A DNA stretch of 64,000 nucleotides. Origin: Chitinophaga filiformis. GTDB taxonomy: Bacteria > Bacteroidota > Bacteroidia > Chitinophagales > Chitinophagaceae. Both the position numbers and the translations under genes were made by a program. How positions within the stretch are numbered: position 1 is the stretch's first letter; the number at the start of each line of letters is the position of its first letter. Location of the stretch: assembly GCF_021646545.1 (NCBI RefSeq), contig NZ_JAKIRP010000027.1, forward strand, positions 1 through 64,000, given 5' to 3'. A model generated the notes under the pieces. It had not been told where the DNA came from. It ran no database searches and saw only the letters and a list, made by a program, of their open reading frames with translations. Below are positions 1 to 8,300 of the stretch, piece after piece.

Positions 1-102
1 TGCAATAATCTGACGCCTAATCAGGCTCATTTAGCCAGTGGAGCATTAAAGCGAAGATGGATCGCTAAAAAGAAGGTAAAAACAACAGAAATAGCAGTGT
101 AA
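1..102 (+). CDS. IS3-like transposase, C-terminal fragment (5' cut by window)
   Basis: The first reading frame is open from base 1 to a TAA at 100-102 and gives 33 residues. It contains NNLTPNQAH followed by SGALKRRW and a Lys-rich tail. This resembles the C-terminal end of IS3-family (rve integrase) transposases in Bacteroidota, where a TPxQAH motif and LKRxW follow the DDE core. The catalytic part lies upstream of the window. The TGTAAAG repeat array begins at the stop codon itself, as expected if it forms the 3' end of the insertion sequence. The assignment rests on a short tail only. Confidence 0.5.
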   Translation, partial: CNNLTPNQAHLASGALKRRWIAKKKVKTTEIAV

Positions 103-213
103 AGCTTAATTTGCACATCTGTAAAGCTTAATTTGCGCATCTGTAAAGCAAATAATGAATTATTTCAATAACCTGTAAAGTCAATCCTGAAACTTCTTGC
201 AAAAACTGTAAAG
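98..213. repeat. TGTAAAG direct-repeat array
   Basis: Five copies of TGTAAAG start at 98, 120, 142, 174 and 207. The first two units are 22-nt tandem copies differing at one base (98-119 and 120-141). Spacings are 22, 22, 32 and 33, close to multiples of 11. The array abuts the transposase stop codon, so the copies may be transposase-binding sites at the end of the IS; that is an inference. The spacing is too short and the units too degenerate for a CRISPR array. Confidence 0.75.
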
Positions 214-403
214 TTTTTCTGTACTAAGACAGATACCGTCTTGATACCGCTTTGATACCCATTATCCTACGTTAATCCTACGTTTTAAAACGTAGGATTA
301 ACGTAGGATAATGGGTATCAAAGCGGTATCAAGACGGTATTTATAACCACAATAGAGAAAAACTTTACAGTTTTTCCATCGTAAAGGCAGGATTGACTTT
401 ACA
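174..403. repeat. 230-bp nested inverted repeat, MITE/fold-back-like
   Basis: Three sets of perfectly complementary arms are nested. 174-189 pairs with 388-403 (16 bp, starting TGTAAAG and ending CTTTACA), 201-220 pairs with 356-375 (20 bp), and 233-286 pairs with 287-340 (54 bp). About 180 of 230 bases are paired. The outer ends begin TG and end CA, as IS3-type ends do, so this may be a non-autonomous element or the altered end of the neighbouring IS. No clear target-site duplication flanks it. Confidence 0.8.
233..340. repeat. Perfect 108-bp palindrome made of 11-nt units
   Basis: The left arm 233-286 is exactly the reverse complement of 287-340, with no loop; the centre is TTTT/AAAA at 283-290. 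Each arm consists of similar 11-nt units: ATACCGTCTTG, ATACCGCTTTG, ATACCCATTAT, then CCTACGTTAAT and a CCTACGTTTT end. It has no open reading frame and no T-run of a simple terminator. A hairpin element with the same 11-nt period but different sequence lies at 39539-39669. Confidence 0.9.
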
Positions 404-885
404 TGGTACGGTTTAACCCTAAATTACTCCGTTTTTTTAAAATGGTATTTTTCTTCGGAATATCAAAATACATTACCTTCGTAATCAAATAGCTATTAAC
501 GACCCCCAATTAACCACATTATTTCTTTTTTTGAATTTGCCAGGTAACCGTAAGATTGGAATACACCATTATCGCTCAATAACCAAATTTTTGCTATGTA
601 ATAAAAGCAGTGTCTTATTGTTCAAGTGATTTTGCAGTCAATTATCTATTCCCATGTCCATGAATGAACTTTCATGCCCGGTGAAGTTTTGTCTTGTATT
701 TAGCACCTGGAAGGATTTACAACAAGTGTCAGTGTACTATTTCAGATAACCAGACATCCCTTTAAAAAGAATGCAATAAGTACTTGTGCAAAGCATGCAC
801 ATAGATATTTATCGGCCTGACTTACTCCCCAGACGGCATTCCCGCTCTGAAAATGTTTCTTTATCCTTAATCTAAAATAAATAAA
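404..885. other. Gene-free region upstream of the DUF4402 operon
   Basis: About 480 bases of AT-rich sequence with no convincing reading frame on either strand; the short minus-strand frames here run into the DUF4402 gene and look like shadows. The promoter of the operon at 886 should lie here, but I found no clear TTTG / TAnnTTTG pair. The start context AATAAATAAAATG just before 886 is typical of Bacteroidota. Confidence 0.6.
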
Positions 886-1401
886 ATGAAAAGAACACCT
901 ATCCTTTTCCTTGCTTCGTTCACTATGGCGTGCCTGGCAACTGCCGCACATGCACAGGAAACGGCTTCCGCAACGGCAACAGCTACTATTGTCACCCCCA
1001 TCAGCATTACGAAAGATGTTGACATGAACTTTGGGAACGTAGCAGTGCAATCTACTACCGGCGGAACAGTGGTACTGACCCCTGCCGGTACACGTTCAGC
1101 TACAGGTGGAGTGACGCTACCCACTACTGCAACAGGAACAGTGACCGCTGCCTCTTTTACAGTAAGCGGTACTTCCGGTTATTCGTATGCTATCACACTA
1201 CCAAGTACGGCGCTGACCATTACCAGTGGATCGAACACGATGACTGTCACTACCTTCACCAGCGATCCTTCCGGTACGGGCACACTGACAGGCGGATCTG
1301 AAGTAGTGAACGTTGGCGCCACACTGAATGTAAGTGCAGCACAAGCGGCCGGAACGTACGTATCAGCCACTCCCTTCGATGTAACGGTCAACTATAACTG
1401 A
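886..1401 (+). CDS. DUF4402 secreted protein, candidate pilin subunit
   Basis: A 171-residue protein with a signal peptide (about residues 1-24, ending AHAQ). The mature part is rich in Thr, Ser and Gly. It carries the DUF4402 pattern MNFGNVAV followed by GGTVVLTPAGTRSATGGV, and ends in a beta strand (FDVTVNYN). DUF4402 proteins are small all-beta secreted proteins often found beside chaperone-usher genes. Here a PapD-like chaperone follows 89 nt later and a second DUF4402 gene sits before the usher. I infer a structural or tip subunit that the chaperone folds in the periplasm; the pilin role is not proven by sequence. Confidence 0.8.
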   Translation: MKRTPILFLASFTMACLATAAHAQETASATATATIVTPISITKDVDMNFGNVAVQSTTGGTVVLTPAGTRSATGGVTLPTTATGTVTAASFTVSGTSGYSYAITLPSTALTITSGSNTMTVTTFTSDPSGTGTLTGGSEVVNVGATLNVSAAQAAGTYVSATPFDVTVNYN

Positions 1402-1490
1402 CCTTGCATTATTTTCTCCCAAAGGCCCTCCCGGTATACTGTACATAGCCGGGTTGGGGCTTATTGGGCCCCAATTATCCAACATTGTTT

Positions 1491-2318
1491 ATGCGCCATA
1501 TCCATTATCTGATATTCGTTACATGTTTATCTCCCCTCCTTTCATCGGCACAGGGTAATCTCCTGATCACACCTATGAGGGTTGTTTTCGAGGGACAAAA
1601 AAAAGTACAGGAACTTAATCTTGCCAATACCGGCCACGATACGGCCCGGTATCTGATCTCTCTTATTGAGATCCGCATGAACAGCAATGGCTCTTTCGAA
1701 AGGATCAGTGAACCCGATTCGGGGCAATTGTTTGCAAGCAAATTCGTCCGTTTCTTTCCGAGAAGCGTTACACTTGCTCCTGGTGAGGCGCAGCTGGTAA
1801 AAGTGCAGCTCTCAAAAACAGGACAGTTACAGGAAGGAGAATATCGCTCACATATCTATTTCAGGGCTGTGCCCGATATCATCGTACAGGGAGACCTTCC
1901 CAGGGCAAAAGATTCTACCACTATTTCCGTAATGCTGACACCTGTTTTTGGGATAAGCATACCTGTGATCATCAGGATTGGTGCACCGGATCTGAAGGTA
2001 AGCCTGACCGACATTTCGCTTGAAACCAAAGAGAATGTCCGGCCCCACCTGAGCATGATTCTGCGCCGTACAGGCAATCATTCAGTATATGGCGATATCA
2101 ACATTGACTACGTTTCAGAAAAGGGAAAAGTGACCTCTGTAGGTACTGTAAAAGGACTCGCTGTTTATACCCCGAATCCGTTCAGAGCATTCAACATGGA
2201 ACTCGAGAAGAAACCAGGCATTAATTATCACCATGGCAAACTAAGGATCACATATACCGCACAGTCAAAAGGGGCTGTGACCGATCCACTGGCGCAGGCT
2301 GAGTTACAACTGCATTGA
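1491..2318 (+). CDS. PapD-like periplasmic fimbrial chaperone
   Basis: About 275 residues from the ATG at 1491, which starts directly at a signal peptide (MRHIHYLIFV to SSAQG). An upstream TTG at 1464 would add nine residues before it and is less likely. After the signal, ITPMRVVFEG with a conserved Arg matches the first strand of PapD-type chaperones. Later features are LANTG, FVRFFPRSVTLAPGEAQ (the G1-strand region) and EGEYRSHIYFRAVP. A second Ig-like domain follows at about residues 155-275. The family binds pilin subunits by donor-strand complementation and delivers them to the outer membrane usher. It is co-oriented with two DUF4402 genes and an usher-like gene, which supports this job. 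Confidence 0.8.
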   Translation: MRHIHYLIFVTCLSPLLSSAQGNLLITPMRVVFEGQKKVQELNLANTGHDTARYLISLIEIRMNSNGSFERISEPDSGQLFASKFVRFFPRSVTLAPGEAQLVKVQLSKTGQLQEGEYRSHIYFRAVPDIIVQGDLPRAKDSTTISVMLTPVFGISIPVIIRIGAPDLKVSLTDISLETKENVRPHLSMILRRTGNHSVYGDINIDYVSEKGKVTSVGTVKGLAVYTPNPFRAFNMELEKKPGINYHHGKLRITYTAQSKGAVTDPLAQAELQLH

Positions 2319-2375
2319 TCAGTCGCGGGTGCTTATCCGGCACGAAGCATATGCCGTCAGATAATATTCAAACAC

Positions 2376-5300
2376 ATGAATACTGATAGACAATTTATAC
2401 GTGTTTGTTTTACGCTCCTTATCTTTTTGTCAAGCCTGCCTGTATCCCTTTGGGCACAGACAAGCTGGAAAGGTACTGTCAGTACAGCATGGAACGATGC
2501 GGCCAACTGGACTGCAGGTGTTCCTACATCCACAATCGATGCGGTGATCGGAGACGCTTCTTTTACAGGCTCTTTTCAGCCTACCGTCAATGCTACCGGC
2601 AGTTGTAACGCTCTTACACTCGTAATGAGCGCCCAAAACCCCGTTTTGACAGTTTCGAAAAGCTTAACAGTAGCCGGTATACTCACCATCAACTCCGGTT
2701 GTACAATTTCGCAAAGAGGTGTTGCCCTTACTGTAAAAGGCAACTGGGTAAATAATGGCACTTATACAATTACCCAGAATAATGCGAAAGTTATTATGGG
2801 TGGCACCAGTCAGACAATCGGCGGCACCACTGCTACCGCTTTCAGGCGACTCACCATCGCTTCAGGTGCCGTCGTTACACTAAATGCTAACATCTCTGTA
2901 ACCAGTCTTTTTACAGTAAACGGTACTTTTATACCATCAGAAAGCACCAACCCGATAGTGTCGGGCGCTGGCAATACCAGCGTAGACGCTACCGGTATCT
3001 TACATGTCAACGCTACGACTTTTGCAGGCAACTACACTTTATCAGGAACCTACACGTTCCTTGCAGGTAGTACGGTCGATTACAGTGCGACCCTTGCCAA
3101 TCAAACCATCCGTCACGATCTTACCTATTCCACACTCAGGATCAGCGGGGCATTGGTCAAAACCCTGGCAGGTAACCTTAATGCGCTGAACTCAACTACC
3201 AGTACTGCCGGCAGAATTGATGTAACCGCCGCCACACTGGACCTGTCCACTTTTACAGCCAACCGGGGCACTACGGAAGCGGGTGGAGCAATCACCATAG
3301 CCAATGGTGCTACCCTCAGGATCGGAGGAACTAATACATTCCCCACCAACTACGGCACACATTCACTCTCCCTGACAAGTACCGTGGAATATAATGGTCT
3401 TGACCAGACAGTGTCGGCAGAGACGTATGGTAACCTGACCCTGACCGGTTCCAGCGGCGCCGTTGTGAAAACAATGCCTGCGACTGCCTTTACCATAGCA
3501 GGCACCCTTACCAGTACCTTAGGGTCGGCCACCAGTGTGAGCTATACTGCTGCCTCAAATATACTGATCAGTGGCGGTGTCAATATCGGCGCCTCCACTA
3601 CATTTAACGGTGGCAGCTTTACCCACGAAATAACGGGAAACTGGGTGAACAATGGCACATTCACCGGCGCCACCAGCACCATTAATTTCGGAGGCCCCGG
3701 TTCGTCTATCAGTGGTACCGGTACACACAATTTCAATAATATGGGTTTCCTTGCTACCAATGTTACGGCGGCCGCCACCAGCTCCCTCACAGTATCTGGC
3801 AACATGTCAACTTCAGGACCAGGTACATTCAACCATCTGGCTGGCGGCACACTAACGATGACAGGAACATCCAAGACTATTACAGGCGCAGGTTTCATCT
3901 TTGATAACTTGACCATTTCGGGCAGCGTTAGTGTCAGCACGAGTATCATTGTAACAGGCAACTTTGCCGTCGGCGGTACCTTTAATGGCCTTGGAGGTAC
4001 CCTTACCATGCAGGGAACATCCAAGACTATTTCCGGCGCAGGAAGTATCAGTTTCGGAACACTGATCATCTCAGGCACGGTCTCTACGGCGGTATCTTTC
4101 TCAGCGATCAATACTTCACTTGACGTCAGCGGTTCGCTTACAGCTACCGCTGGAACAGTCACCTTTACCGGTACCAGTACATTAAATGGAACGGCTAATC
4201 TGTTCAATGTTACCCTGAATGGAACATCCTTACAATTGTCTGCCAACTCGGTACTAGGTATTGCCGGCACCTTTACTGTCATCAGTGGTACGCTGAATGT
4301 GACTTCCACTCCCCCCAATACCGTCAACTTTAATGGTACAGGCGCACAGACAATCAACGCACTGACCTATGACAGACTATTACTATCGGGCGGTGGTACG
4401 AAAACAGCAGCCGGCGCCATTACTACCAGCTATTTTACGGTTTCAGGCGGAACTACCTTTGCTGCAGGCTCTTTCACCCACCAGGTGCAGGATGATTTTG
4501 TCAACAACGGTACATTCACCGCCGGTAGCAGTACGATATCATTTACCGGCAGCCATGCATCCACTATAACAGGTACTACAACCTTTAATATTCTTACGCT
4601 GAATAAAACTGCAACGACTACACATGTTGACATTAACAATAATATTCAGGTCGGTACCATTAACATGACCAGTGGCACCATGAACACCGGCAGCAATATC
4701 CTGACAATGACTGTTGACAGGACCGGCAACGGCGTTATACTGGGCAATGTCCGCAGAAATCACGCTTTCATTCTGGGTGTTGCCTATGCATTTGAAAGCC
4801 CTAACACTTCAATAGCTTTTTCGGTGGCGGTACCACTTACCAGTTCTATTACTGTTTCCGCCATTGTAGCGCCCGTCAGCGATTTCCCACAGGGTAGCGC
4901 CATCAACCGGGAGTATACTATCAGCGGCGTTTCAACATTAGGATTTAGCACCTTACGATTGCATTACGAGGATGCAGAACTGAATGGTAGCAATGAATCT
5001 ACCATGGCGCTATGGTTCAATAGCGGCAGCAGCTGGAGTTCTTCAGGAAAAACAACTAACAGTACCACTTCCAATTATGTAGAACTGAACGGACAGACAA
5101 CCGTCAATGGACGATGGACTATTTCTGACAATGCCAGTGTTGTACGCTGGAATGGTACTGTCAGCGGTGACTGGTTTACCGCTGCAAACTGGACGACCAT
5201 TGCAGGCAGTCCTTCTCTCCCTCCCGGCGTTAATGACATCGTCGAGATCGGCACTGCCGCGTTTACCAATCAACCTGTGATCAACAACACCGCCAATGTA

Positions 5301-8300
5301 AAGGCCATACGATTTGGCAGCACGCAGGCAGGCACGCTGACGCTTACTACAGGCGGCAGTCTGACTACGCAAGGAAATATCAGTGGCGCATGGTCTGCCA
5401 ATGCCACACACACCATCAATGCAGCTGATCAAACGCTGACAGTAAACGGTGACCTCGTGCTAAGCGACGGTACCAGCGGTCATGCCATCAACCTCAATGC
5501 AGGCACAGGCACGATCACAGTGGTTGGCTCACTCACCGAATCAGGAGGCGCCAATGTCACCTTCACCGGGGCAACCACACTCAATGTAGGCAACGACTAT
5601 TCTTACACCGGTGGTACTTTTACAGCCGGCAGCAGCACAGTGATTTACAATGGCACAGTTACGCAAACAGTAGCCGGACTGACTTATAATCATCTGCAGG
5701 TAAATAAGTCTGCCGGCACCGCAGTAACGCACGATGCAGCAACGGTAGCCGGTAATCTGAGTATTACAACAGGGGCCATGACACTGGAGGCGGCTATGAC
5801 AGTAAGCGGCAATGTCAACATATCTTCCGGCGCCACGCTGAACAGCGACGCCATTACACTGACAACAGGCGGTAACTGGAATAACAGCGGTACATTCACC
5901 GCCTCCGGCGGTACCGTCGTACTCAATGGCTCCGGCACACAAACCGTTTCAGCCACCACCTTCAATAACCTGACTATTGCGAAAACCGCAGGTACCGCCT
6001 CACTTACCGGCAACTGTCCGGTGAATGGCAATCTTACAATCACCAGCGGAACTATGGATCTTTCTACGTTCAGTGCCAGCAGATCATCGGCGGGGGGCAC
6101 ATTTACGCTCTCAGGTAGCGCTGCTTTATTCGCTGGTGGAGCCAACAATTTCCCTTCGGGATTTACCGTCTATACTGTCAGCACTACGAGTACCGTAAAC
6201 TACAATGGTACCGTAGCACAGACAGTAGCTGGTATCCCTTACGGCCACCTCACCTGCACTAATGGCGGTACCAAAACACTCGCCGCCACCTGTACCGTAA
6301 ACGGAGATCTCACCATCGGAAGCGGTGCTACCTTCAACGGCGCCAGCTTTACCATCAATCTATATGGCAACTGGAGCAATAGCGGTACTTTCACTCCTGC
6401 CAGTAGTACGGTAACACTAAATGGAGCCAGTAAAACAATTACTGGTACTACTACCTTCAACAGGCTCACTGTATATGGCAGCTATGCTGTAAGCGGTAGC
6501 GATATTACTTACAATGGCCTGCTCACCATCGCCACCGGCGGTTCTTATGATGGTGGAAGCGGTAATGCTACGGTGAACGGAGACCTTACCAATAATGGTT
6601 CTTTGGTCAGTAACGGCGTAACCACCTTTACCGGTACTGCAGTACAAACCATACGCTTTGTAAATGCAGTTGTCTCCAATTCGAGCGGTGTCATTAATTT
6701 TAACGGCACTGTGCCGCCTGTACTCAATTCAACCAGTACGCCCACCTACGCTACCTTAAACGTGAACAATACCGGAGGCGTCACCGCCAGTGTGGGGTGG
6801 CGGGTCTTCATCGCATTCAATATCGGCAGCGGCGCTACCTTTAATGGCGGTGTTTCTACCCATACTATATTCGGATCATTTACGAACAATGGCACGGTGA
6901 CCAGCAGCGGCACCATGAACTTTACGCCGACAGCAGCGCAGACCATCAAGCTGACCGGAACCGGTTTTACAAGTACGGGGACTGTCACCTTCGGCGGAAC
7001 CGGCGCCATCAGTGTAACAGGCACGCCTACCGCATTGAACGAAGTGATTATCAGTAATACCGCCGGTGTAACGCCAGGCGCCAACTGGAGCATAAATGGC
7101 GATTTTTCCATCGCCAACAATGCAATATTTAATGCCGGCAGCTTTACCTATACAATAGGAGACGATCTTGAAAGCAGTGGTACATTGAACGGAGGAACGT
7201 CCACCTTCACAATGACATCAGCTGATGGAACACTCGCAGGTACACCGAACACTACCTTCTATGATCTGACCATGACCGGAACAATAGCCGCACTCTCAGA
7301 TTATCGCGTTAGTCACAATTTCACCAACAACGGCACCTATGACGGCACCATCGGTACGCTGATCATGACCGGCAGTCAGCCGTCAGTCATTACCAGTTCA
7401 GCTGCATCATTCGCTCTTTCCCAGGTAACCAACCTGAAAGATGCAGGCGTTACGACTTCACTTGCAAAGGCCATCACCGCGGTGGATGATATTACTATTA
7501 CCACCGGTATATTTGATGCAGCGGGTTTCGCCATTACACATTCCGGAGCCAGTTCATTAACCATTGAGGACAATGCAAAACTCATCCTCAAAGGCACGCA
7601 GACATTACCCACATTCACCACTTACACACTGGATACTTTAAGTACTGTTGAATATGCGGGCAGTACACAGGCTGTCTCCTCCGCTACAACATACGGCAAC
7701 CTTGTCATATCCACCACAGGTAGTAAAACAGCTTCTGCTGTATTGAAAATGCTGAACGACTTTACGTTGACCAACGGCACATTTGTACAGGGCAGTTTTA
7801 CAGACACCATCGGCGGCAACTGGACAATGTCCAGTGGTACTTATACGAACACCGGCGCTACCGTTTACTTCAACGGTACAGGTACGCAAACCATCTCTTC
7901 GACCGGGGCTTTTAACAACCTGACGGTAAATAAGACTGCAGGTATCGTTGCACTCGGCACTAACATCACCGTGAGCGGTGTATTGAATTTCGTGCTGAAT
8001 AAGATCCGCACCGGCGCAACATTTGCCGTTATACTACCATCAACAGGCTCCCTTACCGGTGCTTCTCAGGGTACGGGATGGGTATCCGGAAGACTGCAGA
8101 AAGCAGTGGCTACCGGCACTAATGTAACGAGAACATATGAAGTAGGCGATGATCAGTATTATACACCAGCTACTGTTACCATGGCGAGCGTCACCACTGC
8201 CGGTAACTTGCTGACAGGCGTCACCGCCGGAGATCATCCCAATATCAATACTTCCGCGCTAAGCGCTACCAGCACGGTGAACAGATACTGGTCTTTCACC

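Noticed and set aside
98..213. TGTAAAG array as a CRISPR array
   Set aside because: Units are only 7 nt identical, the first two 22-nt copies have no spacers between them, and no cas genes are present.
233..340. 108-bp palindrome as an ordinary intrinsic terminator
   Set aside because: The stem is far too long, has no loop, no T-run follows on either side, and no gene ends directly before it except the transposase 130 nt away.
3542..4357. 271-residue minus-strand reading frame inside the adhesin gene, and similar Val/Pro-rich frames
   Set aside because: They are mirror images of the Thr/Gly/Ser repeat codons on the plus strand, with no start context, signal or family resemblance.
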